Shown here piece after piece: positions 33,301 through 44,617 of a stretch of DNA of 64,000 bases (the stretch's first letter is position 1; each line of letters opens with the position of its first letter). This DNA comes from CAZGIF01 sp964526045 (GTDB lineage: Bacteria; Patescibacteriota; Gracilibacteria; Absconditabacterales; Absconditicoccaceae). The position numbers and the translations under genes are program-made. The stretch spans positions 1-64,000 of the forward strand of contig CAZGIF010000001.1 of assembly GCA_964526045.1 (NCBI GenBank), given 5' to 3'. The notes under the pieces are model-generated. The model made no database searches, had not been told where the DNA came from, and was given only the letters and a program-made list of their open reading frames with translations.

Positions 33301-36300
33301 CAACGACGTTGTGTAAGTGACCAATGAGATGACGCAATCGACCAATGAATCGGGTGAGATTATGAAAGTTGTAGTGCAACTATATATGCAGTACCAGAAT
33401 GTGATATTAATACATGAAACTATTCTTCTATAGCTAACCAACGAAGAAACAATAGCGAAATATGATTTTGTACATGAACAATCGATCCAAACTTTCCTCC
33501 TGTACTTGGAACAAGTATTGTGTGAATTGCTCCGCAATTTCCACGAAGTGGATTTAGAATGGATGATCAAACATTTGCTCGAGAATGTCGCAATAGTATA
33601 GATCAAAGAGTTGCATGTGAAGCAACAATTGAAAAATATGAACCATGTGGAATCAATGCAACATCATTTCCTCGAGATAGAACAGTATGGAATAACGCCA
33701 ATCCAGAATGATTTTGTGCAGAGTGAAGATTCTCTTGAGATAATGCAATTCTCGATTTTGAGAGACTAAGAACATGAGACATTCAAAAACAACGAGAATG
33801 TTGGGATGATGTGCGTTTGGTTGCATCTTGTGAAGCCACATTAGAGGCAAATGACGTTATTTGTTGAGAAATGGCACAAAATAGTATGCTCAATATAGAT
33901 GTTGCATGACCAGATTCTTGGTTTTGTAGTTGATATGGAGATGTTGAACTTACATGAAAAAAACTCGTCTGAACTGACTTGGGTACTGGGTATCGAGGAC
34001 GACAAAACGATCTCAATTTGGGAACATGACGACGAGGACGAGGTTGTGAAAACTACTCTGCAGATGATGGAAACCTTATTGATCAAGAAGCTTGTTTTGC
34101 TCATAGATCATGTGTGCGAAAAGGACATGAATATCCTCACAATGCTGTTGTCGATGAGTATTTTTATACAGATAGACCACCAGCATGACAAAGTTGTGAA
34201 GACGTACGTGTGACTGGGTGATTGACATGTTACGATTGATTTTGGACAGTAGGGTCAGGTACAAGTCTTTTGTCCTGAGATACACTTGCTCAAAATTTTG
34301 TTGACTATTGTGATGATAGTGAAAACAGGACATGTGATTTTAATGGACAAACATTACAAAATTGAGAAACAGTGAGATGATACAGAAATCAAACACAATC
34401 CTATGGAACGTCTTGTACAGATCCAGGTATTTGATGAAATATGGAAGTTTTTGCATGTAATCGATGAATATTAACATGAACAAGGTTCTGATGATACCAT
34501 GGAGATTACCCATATCTCACTTGTGAAAACAACGAACCTCAACAATGTACATTTAGAACAGCTGATGGACAAGTTATTGCAATGAACCATGGAGATGTTT
34601 TCTCAGCATATAGCAAAAATAATGTCTGACCAAATGAAAGTTGTGATGCATTTACGACAGCTTTGGAATGTTTTGATGGAGAATTTACACTTTATGGTAC
34701 TGGTAATACGTGAAATATTGATGATTTCTCATATTATACATGTGGAATTGATGAATGACAAGATTGTTCATTTAATGGACAGGTTATACAACATGGAGAA
34801 TCAGTAACATGACGAAATGTCCAAAATCCAACTAGTCTTGACCGTTGTGAAGCACAAGTTAGAACATGTAATGATTGAATCTTATCTGGTTCATATAACT
34901 TTGGTATGTGTGATAGTACACCTTGAAGATGTGGAACTGCAGTTGGACAAACATACAAAAACATACCACAATACAATCTATGTGAGCAATGAGAATTGCT
35001 GCGAGTTGGATGATTCCAAGATGTACTTGGGCAATTTGCTATACAAAGTGGATATATTAATCAACATAAATATACATCCCGAGCAAGCTCTCAAACAAAC
35101 ACATCACAACGATGACAACGAGAAGTTGATCCTTTGACATATTGTAAATCACTTCGACCAGAAACAACACATGCACTCAAAGTTGCAAATCAAAAAATAG
35201 AAAATCGATGTCAAATATGAAACGTCAATTGTATTCATCAAACAAACGAACAAACAAACAGTGTTTCAACATATTCTTGTGTCAAAGAATCGACATGATG
35301 ACATGGAACATGACAACGACGAACACGACAATGTCTTGGATTTGGGTGAGAAGATGCAACATGTACAGCCATTAGAGATCATGGACCAGATACACCAACA
35401 CAAGCATCTTGTAAAGTATTTCCAGATCCTATACAGCATGTCAATCAATATACGCAAGATATTTGTGAAACATGAACAGTATCCTCATTTAAACAAACAC
35501 AAACCTGACGAACTCGAGATTGTATAACAGATTCTAGCGATACAGGTACATATGACCTTGGTTGTCGTGCAACAAATAATATCTTACCAACCGCAAAAAT
35601 CTCATATTCTCCAACATGTCCAACTGACGGAAACGTTGTTGCTACACTTACATGATTTAACATCCCATGAACAAACGTTATAAACAACAATGGGAGTCAG
35701 GCATATCTTTTTGAAAGTAATTGAGAATTTACTTTTAAGTTGGAGGCTGATGGAAAAGTAAACTATCTGACTGCGACCGTGTCTTGTATAGATAATCGCG
35801 TCAATATTTTGGAGGAGATTGTAGATACATATCAAGCAAGTATGTGTCCAAATTATCAACATATTAGTTTGACTGATATGCGTACAAGTCCATATACAAT
35901 TGATATAATTACTATGCTCAATAATTGTGTTATGCATTGATATCACTATCCTGACAAACATGTTTTCATGCCAGAAAAAAACATGAATCGCTGTGAAGCA
36001 ATGACGTCTTTGACGAGACTTGGGAGTGCAATCACGTATTATGAAGACAAAACGATGGATGCAGAACGATGAAAAAAATTCCCATGAATAACTGCATGAG
36101 ACAGCTTTGCTGCACACTTGTTTATGGCAGAAAGATTGTGACTTTTGGAAATTCTTTCACCGACACTCAAAAAATGACAAACGCTTGCACAAGCAAACAC
36201 AACAACACAGCAAGATATTATTCTCAAAGAAAGTCTTCTTGTCAAAAAAGGAACGTTTTTAAAAGCTTGATCAACGCTAGCACCATGAACCAAGTTTATC

Positions 36301-37038
36301 AAATCTCAAAATATTATTGATTCTAATATAGTTGTAGCATGAGTTACGTTGCAATGAGACATAATAAACGAAAAAGAAAGTACACTAATTTCACCTCATA
36401 CATACAAAACAGACCGAATACTAGACAAAGATGTAGAACTTGCACCTGGAACACACATATTGATATGATCAACATTTAAGGATGATATAAAAACTGATGA
36501 TGCAATGTTTCTTGACTGTGCACCAGCAATTACACAACAAGAATTTAACAAGCTCCTTATGCATTTTTTGCGGATTCATGGACTAGATACCTGACTTGCA
36601 AACAAAATGATACAGTGAATACAATACGCAAGTAGTACAAATATCACGAGAGGCGAAGCTGCTCATATTTTAACAAGACTGTTGGAGCAATATAGAGACG
36701 TGCCAATCTGATACGATACAAAACTACTGCAAGCAATATACGAATATACAAAAGATATGACTATGACACAAAGAATGTCTATCATGCAAGAGATAAACAT
36801 TGCACTCAAAAGGGTTCCTGACAAAATGCTTAACGACTATTGACTGACAAAATATAGGCTATTGAGTGATTTGGATGCAATTAGACAAAACAAGCTACCA
36901 GAAAGAAAAGAAAAAGTGTCAACTTCAATTGATATTTTATGAAAAAGACGACAATACAAACGAGATGTTGAAAACATCATAAATCCTCTCAATGTGAAAC
37001 ACTTCAATCGTGATAGATATGACGAACTTGAATTTTAA
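30352..37038 (+). CDS. 2228-residue Cys-rich repeat surface protein
   Basis: ATG to TAA in one frame when TGA is Gly; the frame was followed codon by codon without a stop. Residues 9-28 are a signal or anchor segment (YKIFIFGVCIFGLIGIFLPG). From about 30 to 1200 there are at least 14 imperfect repeats of 75-100 residues built on CG(V/I)N ... GFC ... G ... FP ... RxC ... CEA(T/S); all have four to six Cys, suggesting disulfide-bonded modules exported to the surface. A second Cys-rich region follows to about 1745, then one Ig-like domain (about 1746-1815: PTAKISYSPTCPTDGNVVAT). The last ~410 residues are the helical module shared with the 18525-21941 protein (LNNCVMHGY, NITRGEAAHIL, LKRVPDKML, LPERKEK). 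13 of the 14 GFC glycines are TGA codons. Probably a large adhesin or sheath protein; function inferred from architecture only. Confidence 0.85.
30460..33800 (+). repeat. Diverged Cys-rich coding repeats (GFC repeats)
   Basis: At least 14 units of roughly 225-300 bases, each containing TGA-TTT-TGT or a close variant (Gly-Phe-Cys) and a downstream TGT-GAA-GC (Cys-Glu-Ala). Spacing is irregular and flanking sequence diverged, so these are ancient protein-level repeats rather than identical DNA copies. Confidence 0.75.
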
Positions 37039-37060
37039 CAAAAAATCAGTATAAGAAAGT

Positions 37061-38617
37061 ATGATAAAATCACGATGAAATGTTTCTATTCGGTACGTAC
37101 TAAATGTACTACTCTTTGTAGCCATCGCAATCTACTTACTTTTCTTTGTCGCTATGAAAAAAACAAACTGAGACTTAAGAAATGAAGTGAGTCAAAGTGA
37201 AATGACCAATCCAACCTCTGAAATAGCTTATATAGCTTGAGGTTGTTTTTGGTGTATTGAATCTTGATTTCAAACCAAAGAATGAGTAATAGAAGCAGTC
37301 AATTGATATGCTGGTTGAACAAAAGAAACTGCAGAATATTCTCAAGTTGCTCAATGAACAACAAAACACAGAGAAGCCGTCAAAGTCATATATGACCCGA
37401 ACATAATCTCATACAAAGATATTGTCAGACATTTTTTTAAGCAAATAGATCCTACTGACGAATGATGACAGTTTGCGGATAGAGGGTTTCATTACACTAC
37501 AGCTATTTATGTAACAAATGATGAACAACGTAATATTGTTCAAAGTGTCATCGATGAAATCAACACAAGCCAAAAGTTTGACACACCAGTTGCAACTGTT
37601 ATAGAACCGTTTACAACGTTTTTTGCTGCGGAGATAGACCATCAAGACTATTTTCTCAAACGTAGCGCCGCATACAAACAATATGAAAAGTGATCGTGAA
37701 GAAAAGATTATAAAGACAACACATGGCAAGATGATGACATTTTCGAAAAAGAATCCGATACAACAACAAACAAAAAAAACCTAGAATGACTAGATGAACT
37801 TGCATACAAAGTAACACAAGAAAATTATACAGAACCTGCATTTGATAATAAATATCGAGACCACAAAGAAACAGGAATTTATGTTGATATCGTTGATAGA
37901 AAGCCATTGTTTAGCTCTTTAGATAAATTCGATTCGTGAACTGGACGGCCGAGTTTTACAAAACCTATAGACGAAAGCATGGTCGCTGCCAAAACTGATA
38001 CATCATATTGAATGGTAAGAACAGAAATTAGAAGTGATAATGCTGATTCCCATCTTTGACACGTTTTCAATGACTGACCAAACTGATGAGAAAGGTATTG
38101 TATAAACTCTGCTGCATTAGATTTTGTTGCATTGGAAGATATGGAAGAACAATGATATGCCAAATACATTCCTCTCTTTGATCCAGACTACAAATATACT
38201 CCGTCAGACAAAGATTATGATGCAGTTTCTCGTACGCAAACGCGTATGACATATCAAGAAGCTTTGGATACTTTTTGAGAATGAGGAACATATATCGAGT
38301 ACGAAAAACGACAAGAACTAACAAAAGACGAAAATAATACAAAAAACTTATCTGACACAGATATTGTTGTGTTATTTTTTCATGCTGATCGATGTAGTAC
38401 ATGTAAAGCATTTACCAAGAATGTTTTGGAAAATCCAATACCAAAAAATCTTACAATCGTAGAGGTTGATTATGATACACAGGATGATATAGTCAAAAAA
38501 CATAATATACGTTCACAAACGAGCTTTGTACAGATAGACTCAAATGGTGAAATGTTAGAAAGACGAATTTGAGCCAGAGATCTAGAAGATTTGTATGAAA
38601 AAGTTATTATTCAATAG
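37061..38617 (+). CDS. msrAB: Membrane-anchored methionine sulfoxide reductase MsrA-MsrB-thioredoxin fusion
   Basis: 518 residues, ATG to TAG, 22 bases after the big Cys-rich gene. An N-terminal membrane anchor (residues 12-33) places the enzyme outside the membrane. MsrA domain (about 55-205): AGGCFWCIESGF with catalytic C62, GYAGG and FFxQIDPTDEGGQFADRG. MsrB domain (about 255-365): FDSGTGRPSF and LGHVFNDG ... RYCINSAAL with catalytic C347. The C-terminal third (about 430-518) is thioredoxin-like, FFHADRCSTCKAF with C445/C448, which could supply electrons in cis. MsrA reduces Met-S-oxide and MsrB Met-R-oxide in oxidised proteins. Location beside Cys-rich exported proteins suggests repair of surface proteins. 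Glycines in the MsrA motif are TGA codons. Convergent with the MORN gene, 2 bases apart. Confidence 0.97.
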
Positions 38618-38619
38618 TT

Positions 38620-39417
38620 TTATTCTCATAAGATTGTATTCAATCATTTTTCTGAACACGTATCAGATTCAGAAATTTGTTTATAGTATAAGGGTTCTTC
38701 ATTTGAAAAATTTGCTCATAATACTTGTTCAGATACAGTTGTTGTTATACAACTCGCCACAGGGTCTTGTTTTATAACTGAGACTTTCACTTTTCAAACT
38801 GGGTTTCAATTTTTAAATTGACCATCAATAGTGGTCTTTTTTACAATATTTTTATTGTCATCATATTGATGGATCGTTAGTACTCAATCTCACTGAGGAT
38901 ATCAAGCTACAAACGTTCAAACATAAGAATAATCCTCTCAATTTTGAGACCATTCCATAGAAGATTGATTATTTTCTATTGGGAGTCATGTATCTTGAGA
39001 TATTGTACCGGAATAGAACTTTCATCAATAATATCAATAAAAAGAAGTATCTGACCGCTCTGATGTAGCGTTTATCACTTTTCACGTTTGCAAAAAGTCT
39101 CATATAATTTGATAAGAAGGTGTTTTCATTCGTCAATGACCACTAAGTTTCCCTTTTTGAAAAACTCATTGAAGTTTCATAGTATCTCAGAGTCTCAAAA
39201 CACCTTTACCGTGTGGCTTTCATTCAACAAATCACCCAAAGTAAGTATTCCCATTTTCGTAATCTACAGAATATGTTTGTGTTTTTTGATTTACTAATCT
39301 TTGAGACGCAACTTTAGAATCAGAGTCTTGACATCAATAACATATAGATCAAAGCAACAGAAGAGCAAAAAGCATGTTTTTATGTGAAGATATTTTCCTA
39401 TTCAAAGAAGATACCAT
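38620..39417 (-). CDS. Exported MORN-repeat protein
   Basis: 265 residues from ATG 39417 to TAA 38620-38622; in-frame ATGs at 39462 and 39375 are alternatives. 39417 gives a basic N-terminus (NRKISSHKN) before the hydrophobic MLFALLLLGSICYGC, a normal signal peptide, possibly a lipoprotein although the lipobox is poor. At least three MORN-type units follow: GNTYFGGFVEGKPHGKGVL, YVGTFVAGYPQGDGVLT and a degenerate IDGQFKNGNPVGKVKV. MORN repeats form extended beta hairpins that bind lipids, sugars or proteins. The C-terminus has two Cys (ASCITTT, SDTCSEK) that may form a disulfide. Convergent with msrAB. Confidence 0.8.
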
Positions 39418-39605
39418 TTGTTGTATATTCTCTCATGCAGAACGAAGCAAAGTAACAGCCATGTCAGATCAAAAACAAACATAAAAACACTACATGCTTG
39501 CAGGTTTAGTTTGCATAGATTGATGTTTAGTATATACTTTTGGAAACAAATGGCAAGAATAAAGAAACAACAAAAACAAAAAAGATAAACATAAGCAGTA
39601 CTTAC

Positions 39606-41006
39606 CTAACTAGCTGGAAACTTTAGAGTTTTTTGTTGTTCACTATATCGATGTTGTAAAATGACTCCATACATAACCATAACTGGATAAACAATCATTC
39701 TATCACTAAAACTATGCAAAACAAGTCACGAAATACCAAGTCATCACATTCACAATGCCATTGCAACATATAACCATTGAGCTTGTACGTACTGTTTTGT
39801 CAGTTTAGATTTTTTGTTTGTCTTTCGAATAATTTTGACTGCTGGATACGCACCAAGAACAAACCATGTAAATATAACAATTCGTGGTAATCATCAAACA
39901 ATACCAAATTCATCTAGAACTTGTAAAAATTGATTTTCTGGGTTAAATTCTAACGCTTTGTCTCATAAATGGTGAGACCCCGGTCATGCTGTAGCTGGAC
40001 CATGTCACAGAAATGGCTTTTGCAAGAACATATCTCGACCACGTTGTACCATTTCTATGTGTCAGGTATTAGAATACTCTCTATGCAAAATATTGTCTGC
40101 ATAAATATATAACAGGAGTCAAAAACCTAGTGCAAGAGGTATAATAGCTTTGATAAGAATTTTTTTGAATGTTGCTTTATATGTCAAAAACAACAGCAAT
40201 ATGGTGATGACTACTCGAGACAACCATGCAGCTCTGGAGAAAGTTACAGCAATATTGAATCAATAGACAAGCCATCGTCACCAAACATCATGTAGACGCT
40301 TACGTTTGAGTACAAGAACAAAAAACAATGGCCAAAACGCAACAAGCCAAAATCACAAATGGATTGGTCTTTCAAACAAAAATTGGTTACGCGTATACCC
40401 AAACCGTTCTTGCGTATAATACACTGCGGGAGGAGCCATTCAGACGTCAGACTCGTGTAAATCTCTATCATACCCAAAAAACACTTCCAACGTTCAAGGT
40501 TTGACTAAGATAACACACCACCACAAGACAGCAAACGCCAAACACCATTTCATAACAAGTACATACCAATCAGCAAGGTGAATTTTTTGTTGACTGGAAA
40601 GAAAATATGCAACGAAGAAAGAGACAAAAAACATACCAAACCCAAAAAAGTCGTATTTGAATGCTAGAACATACTGTCATATGTCTGCATCATACCAACC
40701 AAGTGTCAACAGAAACGTCAAAATAACAATACTTAGTAATACAAGCAGCATATACCAAACATTACGAGAATGTGTCAAACGAGACCAATTTCTTGTACGG
40801 AAAAAATATACAAGTAATGCACATCAGCCAACAACGACAAATAATTCTTTTCGAACTCGTATCACATCCATCCATCACATATCTCGTCACAACTTATATG
40901 TCACAAATGTTTGAAGTAAAAAATGCAGTAACATTCAAACAAAAAACACTTTGAGATACTGGACAATAAACGTAGAAGATAGATATTTTTGCAATAGCTG
41001 ACTCAT
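39606..41006 (-). CDS. O-antigen ligase / polymerase-like (Wzy/WaaL) membrane protein
   Basis: 466 residues, ATG 41006 (MSQLLQKYL...) to TAG 39606-39608. About ten hydrophobic helices. A long extracytoplasmic loop holds MVQRGRDMFLQKPFLGHGPA and GDKALEFNPENQFLQVLDEFGI, and FSRAAWLSRVV occurs earlier. The pattern FSR(G/A)AW and the G-x-G-P-A ... H-N/E-N ... E-x-G motif order is that of the O-antigen ligase (Wzy_C) superfamily, which transfers or polymerises undecaprenyl-linked glycans, or glycosylates pilins and surface proteins. No glycosyltransferase neighbours in the window, so the substrate is unknown; glycosylation of the Cys-rich surface proteins is one possibility. Divergent from tsaB, with 65 bases between starts. 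Confidence 0.85.
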
Positions 41007-41071
41007 AGTTGCAAACAAAAGGTAAATACATACTATGTAACAAAAAAGAGCTGAACTTGCAAGCTGGATAT

Positions 41072-41788
41072 ATGAAAATAACTTTATTTAGACATAATGT
41101 AGAGATAATGACTCTAGATACTACAAAAAAATACATATCAAAAACAAGTATTCTTTTTTGTCATATGTGATGAGATGGCGTATGGCTTAGTATAGATGGA
41201 GTAACACATGTCTTACAAAAACACACAATAGAACTTAGATTTTCACAATTACTTACAAGACTATATACACATTATAATTTTGATACAGTATATGTGCTAC
41301 ATGGACCGTGATCGTTTACCAATCTTAGAATAGCAAGCCTTATATTCAATACACTCAATATCCTACATCAGAGTCAGATTACATTTTTTGGTTTGAATAA
41401 GCTTGCATTTTATCAGCAATTATACAAAACCAACACGCAAGGTCGAGAAGACAAAAAAAATATTTGCTTGTATATCTGACAGAAAAAAAATATATGGCTT
41501 GTCGATATAACTGAAGAACAAGATGAATCTCTTGTATTCACAAAACTTATCTATGAAGAATATATGGCACAACCAGAGGTTGTTTCAAATAGTGTGAATG
41601 ATTTTTTGATAGAACCTAGCATATACGAATGATGGGAAAAATCGATGATACAATTTTTGAAAATAGAGGGAGATATATTGCATTACTGCATTTTAGATAA
41701 TGTATATACTGTTTCTTTGTGAAGTCTTGCACGAGAGAGGTCAACACACTGCAAAATTGAATATATGATAGATTGACGAGAAAAATAA
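41072..41788 (+). CDS. tsaB: TsaB-like protein of tRNA t6A modification
   Basis: 238 residues from ATG 41072; an in-frame ATG at 41108 gives the more usual N-terminus (MTLDTTKKYIS). TAA at 41786-41788. Contains VLHGPGSFTNLRIASLIFNTL, the GPGSFTGLRIG signature of TsaB (YeaZ), with Gly provided by TGA, and an ASKHA-like first strand. TsaB is the non-catalytic partner of TsaD in forming threonylcarbamoyladenosine on ANN-decoding tRNAs. The C-terminal half is diverged, usual in CPR. tsaD and tsaE are not in the window. Followed by the 510-residue membrane-anchored protein. Confidence 0.85.
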
Positions 41789-41864
41789 CAAACAACACTT
41801 GTAATACACAAATAAACATATAACATTTTGGTATAAATTTTTTATATAGATAGAATATCTCCTT

Positions 41865-43397
41865 ATGTCAGAACAACTTCACCCACAAAAAACAAATAAT
41901 ATTGTTATTCGAGTACTCATCATACTAGTTATTATTCTTATTTGACTTGTTTGAGTATCTAATCGAAAAAGAATTAGTTACTTTGTATGACAAAATCAAG
42001 AAACAACAGGCAGCGAAACATGACAAACATTGGGGCAATGAGAATACTTTTTTGGTAAAGAAGTTAGTTTGTATTGAAAGATACTATCAAATGGAGATCG
42101 TACAAGCTATACTCATACATTACAACAACAAGATGGAACAGTTTTTTGACTCAAAAGTGGAACATATTCTCTTGATAAGTTTTTGTGAACAGGTCGTGTA
42201 GGATGAATTGTTCGTGATATCAAAAATGACTTATATATCATAGAAGTTAATACCATAGTTATGGATAATCAAACCACACAAGAAACAACTGAAAACAATG
42301 TAGTTCCTTGAATTCAATATATAAAAGATGGACGTTTACTCATCAGAGATTTGAGCGGATCTGCTATTTCTATGTTTTTTGATACAGAACAAAATACTGT
42401 TACGTTAGACAAAGAAGGTACAAAATCACTATTGATCAAATACTTTCCGTGCCAAGGATGACAATGTGACCAAATACAAACAGCAATGGAAATAACATCA
42501 AGCATTGATTACACAACTACAGATGGACATCAATTTTATAAAGTACCAGAAACGGCGTCTTGGTTTGGATCATTTGACAAAACTATGTGATATTATTTGG
42601 AGACAGACGATAAGTTGTTTTTGATAGAGGCTATGCAATACGTACAAATTATCTGACAAACTCGGGCTCAAAGCTTTTTTTGATCAGCTTCAAAAGAATT
42701 GTGTTTTGACACACAGGATGCTTTGTACTCTGTAGATAACATTGTAGTTGAAACAAAAAATACTACTGACACGGTGAAAGTAACAGGACGTACTTCAGAC
42801 AGCAAAGAAGTGACATGTACAATCGAACTTGATCCTCATAAAAGACTGTGAGGAACATTATTGTCTTTTGTCTCAGAACAACCACAAAATGATGATGAAA
42901 TAGATATCGAAACTTGAGCAGTTGAACAAAACATTACAGACACAGACAATCAAATAACAGAAGAAACAACAGAAGAAACAACTACCAGTTGAGCAAATAT
43001 TGTTAACCGCCAACCACTTGGAGTAACGAAAGATACAAGTGTAGATCAATTTGCAATAACAACAGAAAAGACATTAGATTTTTATGCAAGAGAATGATAC
43101 ACAATACAATTCCCTTCAAAAAGTATTCGATTTACTTCAGAAAATAGCAAAGAAGACCTTTGATATGACAACCTCTATTGTTATGCATATGTTCACGTAG
43201 TAGCATACGCGAACAAAGACAATCTTGATGTAGAACCAGCGGTTAAACTATATATCTGTAACGATACAGACACATATCTAGAACAAATGGAGTCTTCATA
43301 TATCGTACACCGTGATATAGAAAACAAAAGAATGTATCTGATTGCTATCATGGATCCTGCACGATATGATTTTGCGACCAATATTGTTATAAAGTAA
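41865..43397 (+). CDS. Membrane-anchored extracytoplasmic protein, function unknown
   Basis: 510 residues, ATG to TAA. One N-terminal transmembrane helix (about 14-33, IVIRVLIILVIILIGLVGV) then an exported domain rich in Thr, Asp, Glu and Gln. A low-complexity linker (ETTEETTTSGA about 365) separates two folded halves. Cys pairs FPCQGGQCD (about 203-207) and VTCTIEL suggest disulfides. No catalytic motif recognised. An extended -10-like element TGGTATAAA lies at about 41829-41837. Convergent with the sortase gene (20 bases); possibly a sortase-processed or cell-wall protein, but no LPxTG is visible. Confidence 0.75.
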
Positions 43398-43417
43398 TGT
43401 ATTGTAAGTAATTATTT

Positions 43418-44311
43418 TTATTCGACTAGTTCTGCAATTACAAGAATTCTTTTGTCAGTTGTACCCAAAGGATAACATCACATCAATGTGAGTAAGTGCG
43501 TATCCGGATCATTATATGCCAAATACGTATCATTAACGTCACGAGGTCTGACTACCTTTTTTTCTTTTACTCTATAGGTATAGAGTTGTCAATCCCATAC
43601 TATTTGTATAATCTCACCAGCTTCAAGTTTTGGTAGTCATGCAAAAACAGTACCATACGTATTGTCTTTTCGCTCATCATAACTCGTATGACCAAACAGA
43701 AGCGTGTTTCACTTTGTTCATGGTAATGCAGTTGTTGGATATCTTACAACTCATTTTTCAAGTTCTTTATCAAAATCTCATTGATGAATATCTTTGATAT
43801 CCTTTTCAAAGTTTGTCATAATTATTGGAACATTTTTTCATTGACTAGGAATTATAAGTCTATTCGTAGGTGCAAGGGTATTAAAACCCAATGCATAAGT
43901 ATCTAATTTTTGTTTGAGTGTGTTTTTGTACGTCGTTTCTGCTGCCTCATCTTGATCTAAAAGTGGGTTGTACGTATCAATAAGTTTATCGACTTTCTGT
44001 TTTTCTATATCTTGAGAAGAAGCAACTTGAGCGTGTTGATTTTGGTTATTAGATGGTGATCATGATGGATGTATTTGAGACGTAGCAGCAAAAGTATGTT
44101 CTTGTTGTACAGTCTCAATAGTAGGAACATCAGACCATAAAGACTGAAATGAATAAACAAACAATGTCCAGTTTGTAAACACAGTAACAATCAAAGTCAT
44201 ACTCAACAAAATACATCCAAAAATCTTTATTTCTTTTCGGATACCTGTTGATTTAGAAGATTTTGATGATCAATCTACATATGCATCTAATTGCTCAATT
44301 GTAGTCAACAT
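43418..44311 (-). CDS. Sortase (transpeptidase)
   Basis: 297 residues, ATG 44311 to TAA 43418-43420. One membrane helix (about 34-57), a linker of about 110 residues, then the sortase domain: LFGHTSYDE with H208, LLTLMGCYPLGT with C279, and DKRILVIAEL with R288, the His/Cys/Arg triad in order and at normal spacing. Sortases cut a C-terminal sorting motif and join the protein to peptidoglycan or pilin subunits. Unusually, the residue before the catalytic Cys, normally Thr in the TLxTC motif, is Gly here (TGA codon). The substrate proteins cannot be identified; I saw no clear LPxTG-type tail in the window. Convergent with the 510-residue exported protein. Confidence 0.9.
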
Positions 44312-44373
44312 AACGAGAATTCCAACAAAAAGTAAAACTACAATAACTATAAAACCTTTGCAAAAAAACACAA

Positions 44374-44408
44374 AAATAGTCAATAAATCTTATCAAATAA
44401 GATTGACT
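44374..44408. repeat. Imperfect inverted repeat, operator-like
   Basis: AATCTTAT (44386-44393), CAA, ATAAGATT (44397-44404) is a perfect 8-base inverted repeat. Allowing a four-base bulge it extends to AGTCAAT on the left and ATTGACT on the right. No T-run follows, so a regulatory site is more likely than a terminator. It lies about 65-95 bases upstream of the sortase start. Confidence 0.4.
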
Positions 44409-44557
44409 TTCTGACAGAGATCATATATGCTAACATAGCAATTAAAGAAAATCTAAACAAAAGTACGAAAAGCCAAGAGGAATCTAAAACCTATCAATAA
44501 AAGAGAATAGCAATCGAAATCAATAGCAGATTATATATACTTACACTTGTTATTTAC

Positions 44558-44585
44558 TTGTAATTTTTGTATATTGGTGTATACT
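44558..44585 (+). promoter_or_regulatory. Candidate promoter for the 129-residue membrane protein and DUF4012 gene
   Basis: TTGTAA (44558-44563), 16-base spacer, TATACT (44580-44585); predicted RNA start about 20 bases before the ATG at 44618. Seen directly, function inferred. Confidence 0.45.
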
Positions 44586-44617
44586 CAATTTAGTATTTTA
44601 TTTGAAATTGTGTCCGT

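Larger units (their letters stand above)
44312..44617. other. Intergenic region of 306 bases between divergent genes
   Basis: AT-rich, no open frame that looks coding in any frame with TGA as Gly. It holds an imperfect inverted repeat (44374-44408), a plausible plus-strand promoter (44558-44585) and the 5' region of the sortase gene. Confidence 0.6.

Noticed and set aside
38595..38777. 60-codon plus-strand open frame at the end of msrAB
   Set aside because: It overlaps msrAB and the MORN gene on minus, is low in structure, and has no independent support.
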